A stretch of DNA of 64,000 nt from Sanguibacter antarcticus (GCF_002564005.1 NZ_PDJG01000001.1:868001-932000); one strand, 5' to 3'; numbered from the stretch's first letter, positions 1 to 10,269 are shown. Numbers and translations are program-made. Notes: generated from the letters alone by a model not told the origin.

Positions 1-1
1 G

Positions 2-376
2 ACCCACCCGCGAGACCTCTCCGAGGGACAGCGGCTCGCACTCGTGCTCGCGATCGTGCTGGCCACCGAACCGCCGGTCCTCCTCCTCGACGAACCGACC
101 CGCGGGCTCGACCACGACGCCAAGAGCCGCCTGGTGACAGCACTGCGTGCGATCGCCGACCGGGGCGCGGCCGTCCTCGTCGCGACCCACGACGTCGAGC
201 TCGCAGCCGACCTCGCCGACCGCGTCGTGCTCATCACGCAGGGCGAGATCGTCGCCGACGGCGATGCGCGACCGATGCTCACCGGATCGCCCAGCTTTGC
301 CCCGCAGATCGCGAAGATCCTCTCCCCAGGCCCTTGGATGCGCATGGACGACGTCGTCTTCACGGATCGCTCGTGA
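2..376 (+). CDS. ECF/ABC transporter ATP-binding protein, C-terminal part (cut by window edge)
   Basis: The frame is open from the left edge. It begins just before an ABC signature (LSEGQR), followed by Walker B and D-loop (LLLDEPTRGLD) and the H-loop histidine (VATHD), so these roughly 124 residues are the second half of a nucleotide-binding domain. The Walker A part lies outside the window. The next gene starts inside its stop codon (GTGA, 373-376) and encodes an ECF S component, so this is most likely the energy-coupling-factor ATPase that powers vitamin uptake at the inner face of the membrane. Whether it is one domain or the second half of a fused double ATPase cannot be seen here. Confidence 0.9.
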   Translation, partial: THPRDLSEGQRLALVLAIVLATEPPVLLLDEPTRGLDHDAKSRLVTALRAIADRGAAVLVATHDVELAADLADRVVLITQGEIVADGDARPMLTGSPSFAPQIAKILSPGPWMRMDDVVFTDRS

Positions 377-1191
377 CGGCTCGGCCACAGGCGCCGGTCC
401 TCGACGCAGGACGGACCCGAGGTCCGCGGGCAGCGTCGGCCCTGCTCCTCACGGTCGCGAGCGTCCTCGGCCTCGCGATGTTCTGCTGGCCCCTCGTCGC
501 GAGCGTCCTGCCGCGCTCCAGCGGACAGAGCGCGCCCTGGCTCGTGCTCGTGCTCCTGCCGGTGCTCCTCGTGCTCGTGCTCGCGCAGCTCGGCTCGGAC
601 GGGCTTGATGCGCGCAGCCTTGCGATGCTCGGCGTGCTCTGCGCCGTCAACGCCGCGCTGCGGCTCGTGAGTGCTGGAGCTGGCGGGATCGAGCTCGTCT
701 TCTTCCTGCTCGTCCTCGCCGGCTACGTGTTCGGTCCGACGTTCGGCTTCCTCCTCGGCGCCCTGTCGCTCTTCGCGTCCGCGCTGCTCACCGCCGGGGT
801 CGGCCCATGGCTCCCGTTCCAGATGTTTGCCGCCGGGTGGATCGGCCTCGGTGCAGGCGCGCTCGGGAACCTTCTCGCAGGGCGGGTCCGGCCCCGTGGT
901 CGCCGCGAACTCGCTGCGCTCGCCGTCTACGCGGTCGTCGTCGCCTATGTGTTCGGTGCGCTCATGAACCTGTGGTTCTGGCCGTTCGCGCTCGGCGGCG
1001 ACACGAGGATCTCCTACGTGCCCGGGGGAGGGCTCGCCGAGAACCTCCGCCGGTTCGTCACGTTCACGCTCGTCACGTCGCTCCCGTGGGACACCGTGCG
1101 TGCCGTGACGAACGTCGTGGCGGTCGTGGTTCTCGGACGCCCGGTCCTGGGGACGCTGAGACGTGCCCGTCGCCGCGGGAGCTTCGGCTAG
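373..1191 (+). CDS. ECF transporter S component (membrane substrate-binding subunit)
   Basis: This 272-residue hydrophobic protein starts with GTG at 373, overlapping the ATPase stop by four bases. It has about six to seven membrane segments and the usual S-component pattern of a Gly-rich loop before a helix (GYVFGPTFGFLLGALS, then VGPWLPFQMFAAGW). S components bind a vitamin and hand it to the ECF motor. The convergent neighbour is cobalamin-dependent methionine synthase, and this subfamily resembles CbrT-like cobalamin S components as I remember them, so B12 or a precursor is a reasonable but unproven substrate. Its TAG stop (1189-1191) lies inside a CTAG palindrome that also ends metH on the other strand. 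Confidence 0.82.
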   Translation: MTARPQAPVLDAGRTRGPRAASALLLTVASVLGLAMFCWPLVASVLPRSSGQSAPWLVLVLLPVLLVLVLAQLGSDGLDARSLAMLGVLCAVNAALRLVSAGAGGIELVFFLLVLAGYVFGPTFGFLLGALSLFASALLTAGVGPWLPFQMFAAGWIGLGAGALGNLLAGRVRPRGRRELAALAVYAVVVAYVFGALMNLWFWPFALGGDTRISYVPGGGLAENLRRFVTFTLVTSLPWDTVRAVTNVVAVVVLGRPVLGTLRRARRRGSFG

Positions 1192-4100
1192 ACCGAGAAG
1201 TACTTCGCCTCCGGGTGGTGGAACACGAAGGCGTCCGTGGACTGCTCAGGGTGGAGCTGGAGCTCGTCGGAGAGCTCCACTCCCACGCGCTCGGGCCGCA
1301 AGAGCTCGACGACCTTGCGCCGGTCCTCCATGTCGGGGCACGCCGGGTAGCCCAAGGAGTACCGGGCGCCGCGGTAGGCGACCTTGAACATCCCCTCGAG
1401 GTCTGCGGGATCCTCGGCGGCGTACCCGAGCTCCTCACGCATGCGGGAGTGCCAGAACTCCGCGAGCGACTCTGTCAGCTGCACAGACAACCCGTGGAGC
1501 TCCATGTACTCGCGGTACTTGTCGGCAGCGAAGAGCTTCGCGGTGTGCTCGTTCACGGTGGCACCCACCGTGACGAGCTGGAAGCCGACCACGTCGATCT
1601 CGCCCGAGTCCTTCGGACGGACGAAGTCCGCCAGGCACAGGTGCCGGTCGCGTCGCTGCCGGGGGAACGTGAAGCGCAGGCGCTCGGTCCCCGGTGTGCC
1701 GCCCGAACCGCCGTCGGGACCTTCGTGGTGGAGGATCACCACGTCGTTGCCCTCGGACACCGCGGGGAAGTACCCGTAGACGACTGCGGGGTCGAACATC
1801 TCGTCCGTCTTGATGCGGTCGAGCCACTCCCGCAGACGGGGACGGCCCTCTGTCTCGACGAGCTGCTCGTAGGACGCGCCGTCGTCTGCACGGGACGGCT
1901 TGAGACCCCACTGACCCATGAACGTCGCACGCTCGTCGAGGAACGCCGCGTAGTCGGCCAGGCGGACGCCCTTGACGATGCGCGTTCCCCAGAAGGGCGG
2001 GGTCGGTACCGGGTTGTCGGCGGCGACGTCCGAGCGGGCAGGAAGGTCCTCGTCCGGGGTCTGGGTCACCGTGACCAGTGCGTGCCGTCGCTTCTTGAGC
2101 GGGGGCAGACCGACCGCGTCCCGCGCCTCGCCGCGGGCGATCCGCACGAGGGGCTCCATGAGGCGCAGTCCTTCGAAGGCGTCCTTGGCGTACCGCACCT
2201 CGCCGTCGTAGAGGCTCACGAGGTCGTCCTCGACGTACGTCCGGGTGAGCGCTGCGCCGCCGAGCAGGACGGGATACTTCCCGGACAGTCCCCGGGAGGC
2301 GAGCTCGAGAAGGTTCTCCTTCATGACGACCGTCGACTTCACGAGCAGCCCGCTCATGCCGATGACGTCCGCGCTGTGCTCCTCGGCAGCGTCGATCATC
2401 GCGGCGATCGTCTGCTTGATGCCGATGTTCACGACCGTGAACCCGTTGTTCGTGAGGATGATGTCGACGAGGTTCTTGCCGATGTCGTGGACGTCACCGC
2501 GGACGGTGGCGAGGACGATGGTGCCCTTGCCGGCCTCGTCGGACTTCTCCATGGACGGTTCGAGGTGGGCGACGGCGGTCTTCATCGCCTCGGCGGACTG
2601 GAGCACGAACGGCAGCTGCATCTCGCCCTTGCCGAAGAGCTCGCCGACGATCTTCATGCCCTCGAGCAGGTGGTTGTTGATGATGTCGAGGGCCTTCATG
2701 CCTTCGGAGAGCGCGAGGTCGAGGTCGTCGTGCAGCCCTTTGAGCTCCCCGTCGACGATGCGTCGTTCGAGCCGTGCTCCGAGGGGGAGCGCGGCGAGCT
2801 CCGCGGCACGCACGTCCTTGAGCGCTGCGGTGTCGACGCCGGCGAAGAGGTCGAGCAGGTGCGCCAGGGGGTCGTATGTCATGGCCCCGTCGGCGTCGAA
2901 CTCTCGCTTGTCCCACACGAGGTCCAGGGCTGCCTGGCGCTGCTCGTCGGGGATCTTCGCGAGCGGCACGATCTTGGCAGCGTGCACGATCGCCGAGTCG
3001 AGGCCTGCTTGCACGGCCTCGTGGAGGAAGACCGAGTTGAGCACGACGCGGGCCGCCGGGTTGAGGCCGAACGAGACGTTCGAGACGCCCAAGGTCGTGT
3101 GGACCCCGGGGTAGCGGGCCTTGAGGTCGCGGATCGCGGTGATCGTCTCGATGGCGTCTCGGCGGGTCTCTTCCTGGCCGGTCGCGATGGGGAACGTCAG
3201 CGTGTCGACGACGATGTCCTCGACGGACATGCCCCAGGTGCCGACGAGGTCGTCGATGAGCCGCGACGCGATCGCGACCTTGGCGTCGGCCGTGCGGGCC
3301 TGTCCGTCCTCGTCGATGGTCAGCGCGATGACGGCCGCGCCGTGCTCCTTGACGAGCGGCATGATCCGCCCGTAGCGCGACGTCGGACCGTCGCCGTCCT
3401 CGAAGTTCACCGAGTTCACCACGGCGCGGCCGCCGATGAGCTCGAGCCCCGCCTGGATGACGGGGGGCTCCGTCGAGTCGATGACGAGCGGCAGCGTCGA
3501 CGCGCTCGCGAGCCGCGAGACGACAGACCGGATGTCCGCGACCCCGTCCCGACCGACGTAGTCGATGCACACGTCCAGCAGGTGTGCGCCGTCGCGCGTC
3601 TGGCCGCGGGCGATCTGGACGCACTCCTCCCAGCTCTCCGCGAGCATCGCGTCACGGAAAGCCTTCGAGCCGTTGGCGTTGGTGCGCTCTCCGATCGCGA
3701 GGAACGACGCGTCCTGGTCGAAGTCGACGTGCGTGTAGAGGCTCGCGACGCCGTGCTCGGGCTCGGGCGCTCGCGCGACGACCGGGCGCGCACCGACGCG
3801 CTCGACGACCTCGCGCAGGTGCTCGGGCGTCGTGCCGCAGCACCCGCCGACGAGCCCGAGACCGAACTCGCGGGCGAACTGCTCGTGAGCCAGCCCGAGC
3901 TCGACCGGTGTGAGCGGGTAGTGGGCACCGTTCGCGCCGAGCACCGGGAGCCCGGCGTTGGGCATGCACGTCACGGGCACGCTCGAGTGCTTGGACAGAT
4001 GACGCAGGTGCTCGCTCATCTCTGCGGGACCGGTCGCGCAGTTGAGACCGATCGCATCGATGCCGAGGGCTGTCAGGGTCGTGAGCGCAGCCCCGATCTC

Positions 4101-4718
4101 CGAACCCATGAGCATGGTGCCGGTGGCCTCCACGGTCACCTGGACGAAGATCGGTACCTCGACACCCAGATCGGCCATCGCCTGCTTGGCGCCGTTGATC
4201 GCGGCCTTGGCCTGCAGCAGGTCTTGGCACGTCTCGATGAGGATCGCGTCGGCGCCGCCCGTGACGAGCCCGCTGGCCTGGAGAGCGAACGTGCCCTTGA
4301 GGTGGGCATAGGTCGTGTGGCCCAGGCTCGGGAGCTTGGTCCCGGGGCCCATGGACCCCAGGACCCAGCGTGGCCGGTCCGGCGTCGAGAACTTCTCGGC
4401 GCTGCGGCGTGCGATCCGGGCGCCAGCCTCGGCGAGCTCGACGATCCGGTCGTCGATCCCGTAGTCGCCGAGGTTCGACCAGTTCGCTCCGAAGGTGTTC
4501 GTCTCGACGCAGTCGACACCGACAGCGAAGTAGGCGTCGTGGACGGCCTCGACGGCGTCGGGGCGCGTGACGTTGAGGATCTCGTTGCACCCCTCGAGCC
4601 CGTCGAAGTCCGCGAGCGTGAGGTCGTGCGCCTGGAGCATCGTGCCCATCGCGCCGTCGGCGACGACGACCCGGCTGGCGATGGCAGACTTCAGCGCGGC
4701 GGCGCGAGGAGTGAGCAT
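1188..4718 (-). CDS. metH: Cobalamin-dependent methionine synthase
   Basis: At 1176 residues this is the full four-module enzyme that methylates homocysteine with methyl-tetrahydrofolate. Visible in order: the homocysteine domain with Zn ligands Cys227 (LNCATGP) and Cys293-Cys294 (GGCCGTT); the pterin domain (about 345-620, with AIGERTNANGS near its start); the B12 helical cap and Rossmann domain with the cobalt-ligand His744 in DVHDIG; and the C-terminal AdoMet reactivation domain (RYSLGYPACPD). No Shine-Dalgarno sequence precedes the ATG. A TAGACT hexamer sits six bases upstream, suggesting a leaderless transcript. The gene lies 62 bp downstream of parC on the same strand and ends on the same CTAG as the ECF S component. 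I see no cobalamin riboswitch in that gap. Confidence 0.97.
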   Translation of the reverse strand: MLTPRAAALKSAIASRVVVADGAMGTMLQAHDLTLADFDGLEGCNEILNVTRPDAVEAVHDAYFAVGVDCVETNTFGANWSNLGDYGIDDRIVELAEAGARIARRSAEKFSTPDRPRWVLGSMGPGTKLPSLGHTTYAHLKGTFALQASGLVTGGADAILIETCQDLLQAKAAINGAKQAMADLGVEVPIFVQVTVEATGTMLMGSEIGAALTTLTALGIDAIGLNCATGPAEMSEHLRHLSKHSSVPVTCMPNAGLPVLGANGAHYPLTPVELGLAHEQFAREFGLGLVGGCCGTTPEHLREVVERVGARPVVARAPEPEHGVASLYTHVDFDQDASFLAIGERTNANGSKAFRDAMLAESWEECVQIARGQTRDGAHLLDVCIDYVGRDGVADIRSVVSRLASASTLPLVIDSTEPPVIQAGLELIGGRAVVNSVNFEDGDGPTSRYGRIMPLVKEHGAAVIALTIDEDGQARTADAKVAIASRLIDDLVGTWGMSVEDIVVDTLTFPIATGQEETRRDAIETITAIRDLKARYPGVHTTLGVSNVSFGLNPAARVVLNSVFLHEAVQAGLDSAIVHAAKIVPLAKIPDEQRQAALDLVWDKREFDADGAMTYDPLAHLLDLFAGVDTAALKDVRAAELAALPLGARLERRIVDGELKGLHDDLDLALSEGMKALDIINNHLLEGMKIVGELFGKGEMQLPFVLQSAEAMKTAVAHLEPSMEKSDEAGKGTIVLATVRGDVHDIGKNLVDIILTNNGFTVVNIGIKQTIAAMIDAAEEHSADVIGMSGLLVKSTVVMKENLLELASRGLSGKYPVLLGGAALTRTYVEDDLVSLYDGEVRYAKDAFEGLRLMEPLVRIARGEARDAVGLPPLKKRRHALVTVTQTPDEDLPARSDVAADNPVPTPPFWGTRIVKGVRLADYAAFLDERATFMGQWGLKPSRADDGASYEQLVETEGRPRLREWLDRIKTDEMFDPAVVYGYFPAVSEGNDVVILHHEGPDGGSGGTPGTERLRFTFPRQRRDRHLCLADFVRPKDSGEIDVVGFQLVTVGATVNEHTAKLFAADKYREYMELHGLSVQLTESLAEFWHSRMREELGYAAEDPADLEGMFKVAYRGARYSLGYPACPDMEDRRKVVELLRPERVGVELSDELQLHPEQSTDAFVFHHPEAKYFSV

Positions 4719-4724
4719 GGCGTC

Positions 4725-4730
4725 AGTCTA
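4725..4730 (-). promoter_or_regulatory. Candidate -10 (TAGACT) for leaderless metH mRNA
   Basis: TAGACT fits TAnnnT and ends six bases before the metH ATG, so transcription would start at or next to the A of the ATG. No Shine-Dalgarno sequence is present and no clear -35 is visible. Confidence 0.45.
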
Positions 4731-4780
4731 GAGAGACCTGTCCACGCCGACCGCTCGCGACCGCCAGGTGGGCGGCGCGG

Positions 4781-7252
4781 TCAGCCGATCGCGAAGACCG
4801 GCGCCGGCAGCGCCACCCCAGACGCGTCCCGACGCGGGTCGGGCTCGGGCAGCTCGACGGGCTGCCCCGCGGACCCGGTCGCGTGCGGCGGCGCCACACC
4901 GACCCACGCGAGCACGAGGGTGTCCTCGCCGCGCAGGAAGCGCTGGGTGCGCACACCACCGGTCGCACGCCCCTTGGCCGGATAGAGGTCGAAGGGCGTC
5001 GTCTTCACGCTGCCCGTCTCGGTGCCCGGCAACGCGTCCGAGGCTCCGGCGATCGTCACGACCGCGCTCGCCGGGCCGTCGGCAGCGATGCCACCGAAGT
5101 GCACCACCTTCTGACCCGGAGCGAGCCGGATCCCGGCCATCCCGGCAGCTGTCCTGCCCTGGGGGCGGACCGCGCTCGCGGAGAACCGCAGCAGGGACGA
5201 GTCCGAGCTGACGAAGACGAGCTCGTCGGCATCTGCGACAGGCGTTGCACCGACCACGGTGTCACCGTCCTTGAGCGCGATGACCTCCCAGGCGTCACGG
5301 TTGGGCGCGTCGCCTGGGGCGAGCCGCTTGACGACGCCGTTCGCGGTGCCGATCGCGAGCGTCGGCGTGTCGTCGGCGAGCGAGACCAGGCTCACGACCT
5401 CTTCGCCGGGCTCGAGGGTGCAGACCTCGGCGATCGGCACACCGCCCGAGAGGCTCGGGGCGCCTTGCGTCGGGGGCAGCGAGGGCAGGTCGAGGACGGA
5501 CATCTTGACGATCCGGCCGCGCGTGGTGAGCACACCGAGCTCGGCGCGGGCCGAGGTCGGCACGGTCGCGACGAGCACGTCGTGCGCGTGACGCTGGTCG
5601 TCACGGACGGGTGCCTCGGCGCCGCTCGAGCGCGCGAGAAGGCCTGTCGCGGAGAGCATCGCCCAGCACGGGGAGTCCTCCACCTCGAGCGGCACGGCCG
5701 TGCCGCGCACGCTCACGGTGCCGACCGCACCGCTCACGCCGGCGCCGGCCGAGTCGAGCAGGATGGTGCGACGAGGCGTGCCGTACACCTTCGCGACGTC
5801 GGCCATCTCCTGGCTCGTGAGACGGCGCAGTCGTGACTCGTCAGCGAGGATCGCCTGCAGGTCGGCGATCTCCTCAGCGAGGGAGGTCTGCTCCTTCTCG
5901 AGCTCGATCCGCGAGAACTTGGTCAGGCGGCGTAGCTGGAGCTCGAGGATGTACTCGGCCTGGAGCTCGGAGAGCTCGAAGACCTCGCGCAGCCGTGCAC
6001 GGGCCGTCGCTGTGTCGTCGGAGGCGCGGATGACCTGGATGACCTCGTCGATGTCGACGATCGCGAGGAGCATGCCCTCGACGAGGTGGAGGCGAGCAAG
6101 ACGCTTGTCCAGACGGAACCTGGAGCGGCGGCGGACCACGTCGATCCGGTGAGCGACCCACACGGTGAGCATCTCGCGCAGGCCGAGCGTGCGCGGCTGG
6201 CCGTCGACGAGGGCCACGTTGTTCATGCCGAAGGAGTCCTCCATCGGGGTGAACCGGTAGAGCTGCTCGAGGACCGCCTCCGGGTTGAAGCCCGTCTTGA
6301 TCTCGATGACGAGCCGCAGACCATGGGAGCGGTCGGTCAGGTCGGTGACCGCCGTGATCCCGGAGAGCTTCTTCGCCTGGACGCCCTCCTTGATCTTCTC
6401 GATGACCTTCTCGGGGCCGACGAGGTACGGCAGCTCGGTGACGACGATGCCCTTGCGCTTCGGCGTGACGTTCTCGATGCGGGTGGTCGCTCGCGTCTTG
6501 AAGGAGCCGCGGCCGGTGCGGTAGGCGTCGCGGATGCCGTCGAGGCCGATGATCTTCCCGCCCGTGGGCAGGTCGGGGCCGGGGACGAACCGCATGAGGT
6601 CCTCGAGCGTCGCGTCTGGTTTGGCGACGAGGTGACGCGCAGCAGCGATGACCTCGATGAGGTTGTGCGGCGCGAGGTTGGTCGCCATGCCGACCGCGAT
6701 GCCCGACGCCCCGTTGACGAGCAGGTTGGGGATCGCAGACGGCAGGACCTCCGGCTGCATGAGCCTGTTGTCATAGTTCGGCACGAAGTCGACGACGTTC
6801 TCGTCGAGGCCCGTCGTCATGAGCATGGCCGAGGGCGCGAGCCGGGCCTCCGTGTACCGGGGCGCTGCCGGGCCGTCGTCCAGCGAACCGAAGTTTCCGT
6901 GCCCGTCGACCATCGGCAGCCGCAGCGAGAACGACTGCGCGAGGCGCACCAGCGCGTCGTAGATCGCCGTGTCCCCGTGGGGGTGCAGCTTCCCCATGAC
7001 CTCGCCGACGACGCGGGACGACTTGACGTGCGCGCGGTCGGGTCGCAGGCCCATGTCCGCCATCTGATAGAGGATCCGTCGCTGGACAGGCTTGAGCCCG
7101 TCACGCGCGTCGGGAAGGGCACGGGCGTAGATGACGGAGTACGCGTACTCGAGGAACGAGCCCTCCATCTCTGTCGCCACGTCGATGTCGATGATGTTCT
7201 CGACGACGTCCGTCGGTGCGATCAGCTGATCGCCGGCCGGCTTGCGTGCCAT
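4781..7252 (-). CDS. parC: DNA topoisomerase IV subunit A (gyrase A paralogue)
   Basis: The 823-residue A subunit of a type II topoisomerase forms the DNA gate and cuts both strands through the tyrosine in PRYTEARL (Tyr133). The N-terminal breakage-reunion domain includes [18 protein letters not shown] and [13 protein letters not shown] coiled-coil region lies near 430-480, and the C-terminal third is a beta-pinwheel. Near the C-terminus GRATGGV resembles a diverged GyrA-box, so decatenation rather than gyrase-type wrapping is likely. The ATG at 7252 is chosen because an AGGAG lies nine bases upstream and the conserved sequence begins soon after. An in-frame extension to 7567 has no such support. 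ParE is not adjacent. Calling it ParC rather than GyrA rests on family knowledge and the lack of a gyrB neighbour. Confidence 0.88.
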   Translation of the reverse strand: MARKPAGDQLIAPTDVVENIIDIDVATEMEGSFLEYAYSVIYARALPDARDGLKPVQRRILYQMADMGLRPDRAHVKSSRVVGEVMGKLHPHGDTAIYDALVRLAQSFSLRLPMVDGHGNFGSLDDGPAAPRYTEARLAPSAMLMTTGLDENVVDFVPNYDNRLMQPEVLPSAIPNLLVNGASGIAVGMATNLAPHNLIEVIAAARHLVAKPDATLEDLMRFVPGPDLPTGGKIIGLDGIRDAYRTGRGSFKTRATTRIENVTPKRKGIVVTELPYLVGPEKVIEKIKEGVQAKKLSGITAVTDLTDRSHGLRLVIEIKTGFNPEAVLEQLYRFTPMEDSFGMNNVALVDGQPRTLGLREMLTVWVAHRIDVVRRRSRFRLDKRLARLHLVEGMLLAIVDIDEVIQVIRASDDTATARARLREVFELSELQAEYILELQLRRLTKFSRIELEKEQTSLAEEIADLQAILADESRLRRLTSQEMADVAKVYGTPRRTILLDSAGAGVSGAVGTVSVRGTAVPLEVEDSPCWAMLSATGLLARSSGAEAPVRDDQRHAHDVLVATVPTSARAELGVLTTRGRIVKMSVLDLPSLPPTQGAPSLSGGVPIAEVCTLEPGEEVVSLVSLADDTPTLAIGTANGVVKRLAPGDAPNRDAWEVIALKDGDTVVGATPVADADELVFVSSDSSLLRFSASAVRPQGRTAAGMAGIRLAPGQKVVHFGGIAADGPASAVVTIAGASDALPGTETGSVKTTPFDLYPAKGRATGGVRTQRFLRGEDTLVLAWVGVAPPHATGSAGQPVELPEPDPRRDASGVALPAPVFAIG

Positions 7253-7441
7253 GGGGTACGACTCCTGGGTATGTCGAGGGGAGCGGGCAAAGGTCCGTTG
7301 TGCGTCTATTCTCGCCCTCACCTCGGGCGGGACGTGACGTGCGCGCCACAGTGTGACACGAGGCGGCTGACACGAGGTCGCCCGGGCGTGCCGAACGACA
7401 CGGGTCCGCACGACGTCCACGCCGCCCGAGGGCCCGAGGCA

Positions 7442-7447
7442 TAGCCT
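7442..7447 (+). promoter_or_regulatory. Candidate -10 (TAGCCT) for leaderless patZ-type gene
   Basis: TAGCCT ends seven bases before the GTG at 7455, and no Shine-Dalgarno core lies at normal spacing. The 202-bp region between this gene and divergent parC otherwise shows no strong dyad. Confidence 0.4.
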
Positions 7448-7454
7448 GGGGGAC

Positions 7455-10223
7455 GTGAGCACGGAAGAGGACGTCATCGGGGAGCCCGGTCCGAGCGGGG
7501 AGATCTCTGTCGCCGCGCCGTACCCGGTCGAGTGGGAGGCGGACGTCGTCCTGCGCGACGGCACCACCGCACACGTGCGCCCGATCCGGCCCGAGGACCG
7601 TGACGCGCTGCAGCGCTTCCACCGTGGACAGTCCGAACGCTCGACCTACCTGCGGTTCTTCGTCGCGATGGAGCAGCTCTCCGCACGCGACCTCACACGC
7701 TTCACGGTCCTCGACCACCGTGACCGTGTCGCGCTCGTCGGGGTGACGTCGACCCCTGACGGTGACGACGAGATCATCGGGGTCGCACGCTTCGACCGGA
7801 TCGGTCCTGGCGAGGCCGAGGTCGCCTTCAACGTCAGCGACTCCTACCAGGGCCGGGGCGTCGGCTCGGTCCTGCTCGAGCACGTCGCCGCGGCAGCCCG
7901 CGAGGTCGGCATCCAGCGGTTCACCGCCGAGGTGCTCCCGCAGAACGGGAAGATGATCGCCGTGTTCCGCGAGGCGGGCTACGACATGAGCCAGCACGTC
8001 GACGACGGCATCGTCACGGTGAGCATGCACCTCGACCCCACGGACCGTTCACGCCAGGTCATGGCCGACCGGGAGCACCGCGCCGAGGCACGGAGCATGC
8101 ACGGTCTGTTCTCGCCGCGGTCCGTCGTCCTCGTCGCGTCCGTCCGGGGGACCGCCGACGCGCACGAGGCCCGGCTCGCTGTCCGCGCGCTCGCGGGAGG
8201 CCTCGAGGTCACTGGCGGTGCCCAGCTCCAGGTCGTCGGCCTCACTGCCGTGGCCGTCCGTGACGCGCTCGACACCCACGGCACCCTCGACACCTTCGAC
8301 CGCTACGACACGCTCGACGAGGTCCCTGGGCCCATCGACCTCGCCGTCGTCACGGTCCGCGCGCAGGACTCGGTCACGGCCGTCCGTGAGCTCGCGCGCC
8401 TCGGGGTGCGTGGCGTCGTGGTCCTCGGGTCCGGGTACGCCGAGACCGGCGACGAGGGCCTCGCCCTGCAGCGTGAGCTCGTGCGCACCGCTCACGCCGC
8501 CGGGATGCGGATCGTCGGGCCAGGCTCGTACGGCCTCTTCGCCGCGCGCTCCGACGGCTCGTTCAACGCGTCGCTCGCCGACCGCAGGCCTCTGGGCGGT
8601 GTCGTCGGGCTCTTCTGCCAGTCCGCGCCGATCGCGGTGACGATCCTCGCCACCGTCCGCAGACGAGGGCTCGGCCTCTCGTCGTTCCTCTCGGCAGGCA
8701 ACCGGGCCGACGTCTCGGGCAACGACCTCATGCAGTTCTGGCACGACGACGACGCGACGTCGGTGGTCGGCCTCTATCTCGAGTCCATCGGCAACCCCCG
8801 CAAGTTCTCCCGCATCGCCCGGCGGCTCGGCCAGGTCAAGCCCGTCATCGTCGTGACGGCCGGACGCTCAGGGCACATCGTGCCGCCCGGGCACGCCGTG
8901 CGCACCACGCGAGCCCCTCGCCGGACCCTCGAAGAGGTGTTCCGCCAGTCCGGGGTGATCCATGCGGAGAACACCCACCAGATGATCGACATCATCCAGC
9001 TCCTCGCGCACCAGCCGCTGCCCTCTGGCCGGCGGGTGGGGATCGTCGCCAGCTCTGCGCCCCTCGCCGCGATCGTCGCCGAGGCGGCAGGCGCTGCGGG
9101 CATGGTCGTCACCGGGGCAGCCGGCATCGTCGCCGAGGACGCCGCCGACGAGGAGATCGTGCGCACGGTGGACGACGTCTACGCAGACGGTGCGTGCGAC
9201 GTCGTCGTCGCGGTCCACGTGCCCGTCCTCGGGGACCACGACGAGCGGTTCTCGCGCGCCGTGGCGACCGCGGCCGCACGCACCAGCCGGCCGACGGTGG
9301 TGAGCATCCTCGGTCTCCACGGGTTCGTCCCCGAGCTGAGCACCGTCGCACCGGACGGCGCGGTCGTCAACGTGCCCGCCTACTCGACGGCGGAGGACGC
9401 GGTCTTGGCCCTCGGAGCCGTCGTCATGTACGCGGCGTGGCGCTCGCGGGACCACGGTCGTGGGCTGGTGTACCCCGACGTCGACGTGGCGGGAGCCCGC
9501 GCCCTCGTCGAGAAGCACGGGGACGGCGAGGTCGAGACGGACGTCGCACGCGACCTCTTGCGCTGCTACGGCATCGAGACCTGGCCTTCCGTGCCGGTCG
9601 CCGACGCCGACGCCGCTGTCGCCGCCGCGAACGAGCTCGGCTGGCCGGTCGTCCTCAAGAGCACCGCAGAGTCGTTGCGGCACCGCGCCGACCTCGGAGG
9701 CGTCCGGCTCGACCTCGCCGACGAGAAAGAGCTGCGGACGGCGTTCGACCAGATGCGCCTGTCGCTCGCTGAGCACCTGCCCGCAGCGCTGCGAACCTCG
9801 GCGACCCCGCTCGAGGTCCAACGGATGGCACCCGCCGGGGTGGCGTGCGTGGTGCGGTCGACAGAGGACGTCCTCTACGGTCCGGTGGTGTCGTTCGGCC
9901 TCTCTGGCGACGCCGTCGACCTGCTCGGCGACGTCAGCTACGGCGTCCCGCCGCTGACGACCACCGATGTCGCCCAGATGGTCCGCTCCGTGCGCGCTGC
10001 GCCGCGGCTCTTCGGCTACAAAGGGCTCCCGGCAGCCGATGCGGCAGCGATCGAGGACCTCATCGGCAGGGTCTCCCAGATGGCAGACGACCTCCCGGAG
10101 CTCCGTTCGCTCGAGCTCTACCCCGTGGTCGTCGCCGAGCACGGCGGGGCCGTGCTCTCTGCCCGGCTCACGCTCGGGGCGGCCAACCGCAAGGACGGGC
10201 TGCGCCGCACTCTTCCGGACTGA
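7455..10223 (+). CDS. GNAT acetyltransferase fused to NDP-forming acyl-CoA synthetase-like module (Pat-type protein lysine acetyltransferase)
   Basis: The 922-residue fusion has a GNAT domain at about 25-195 with the acetyl-CoA-binding turn QGRGVG (132-137). CoA-binding, succinyl-CoA-ligase-like and ATP-grasp domains fill the remaining 700 residues. Proteins of this order (type II Pat, as in Streptomyces) acetylate lysines of acyl-CoA synthetases and so shut down acetate activation; E. coli PatZ has the reverse order. The ADP-forming synthetase phospho-histidine motif SHTG is not present. The corresponding stretch (about 480-490) reads HAVRTTRAP, so the synthetase half is probably a sensor rather than an enzyme. 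The GTG start is supported by TAGCCT seven bases upstream. The gene is divergent from parC. Confidence 0.85.
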   Translation: MSTEEDVIGEPGPSGEISVAAPYPVEWEADVVLRDGTTAHVRPIRPEDRDALQRFHRGQSERSTYLRFFVAMEQLSARDLTRFTVLDHRDRVALVGVTSTPDGDDEIIGVARFDRIGPGEAEVAFNVSDSYQGRGVGSVLLEHVAAAAREVGIQRFTAEVLPQNGKMIAVFREAGYDMSQHVDDGIVTVSMHLDPTDRSRQVMADREHRAEARSMHGLFSPRSVVLVASVRGTADAHEARLAVRALAGGLEVTGGAQLQVVGLTAVAVRDALDTHGTLDTFDRYDTLDEVPGPIDLAVVTVRAQDSVTAVRELARLGVRGVVVLGSGYAETGDEGLALQRELVRTAHAAGMRIVGPGSYGLFAARSDGSFNASLADRRPLGGVVGLFCQSAPIAVTILATVRRRGLGLSSFLSAGNRADVSGNDLMQFWHDDDATSVVGLYLESIGNPRKFSRIARRLGQVKPVIVVTAGRSGHIVPPGHAVRTTRAPRRTLEEVFRQSGVIHAENTHQMIDIIQLLAHQPLPSGRRVGIVASSAPLAAIVAEAAGAAGMVVTGAAGIVAEDAADEEIVRTVDDVYADGACDVVVAVHVPVLGDHDERFSRAVATAAARTSRPTVVSILGLHGFVPELSTVAPDGAVVNVPAYSTAEDAVLALGAVVMYAAWRSRDHGRGLVYPDVDVAGARALVEKHGDGEVETDVARDLLRCYGIETWPSVPVADADAAVAAANELGWPVVLKSTAESLRHRADLGGVRLDLADEKELRTAFDQMRLSLAEHLPAALRTSATPLEVQRMAPAGVACVVRSTEDVLYGPVVSFGLSGDAVDLLGDVSYGVPPLTTTDVAQMVRSVRAAPRLFGYKGLPAADAAAIEDLIGRVSQMADDLPELRSLELYPVVVAEHGGAVLSARLTLGAANRKDGLRRTLPD

Positions 10224-10269
10224 GGCCGACGTCTCGGTGCCGACGGCGAAACGCCTGGCACCGCCCGAC

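Noticed and set aside
4719..4780. Cobalamin or SAM riboswitch before metH
   Set aside because: The gap is only 62 bp and has none of the conserved cores; metH also looks leaderless.
807..4985. A 1392-codon open frame on the plus strand opposite metH
   Set aside because: It is the antisense of a certain methionine synthase. GC-rich codons with C/G third positions leave few stops on the opposite strand, and the translation is an Arg/Val/Asp/Gly-rich product with no domain. It also runs across the end of a real gene on its own strand.
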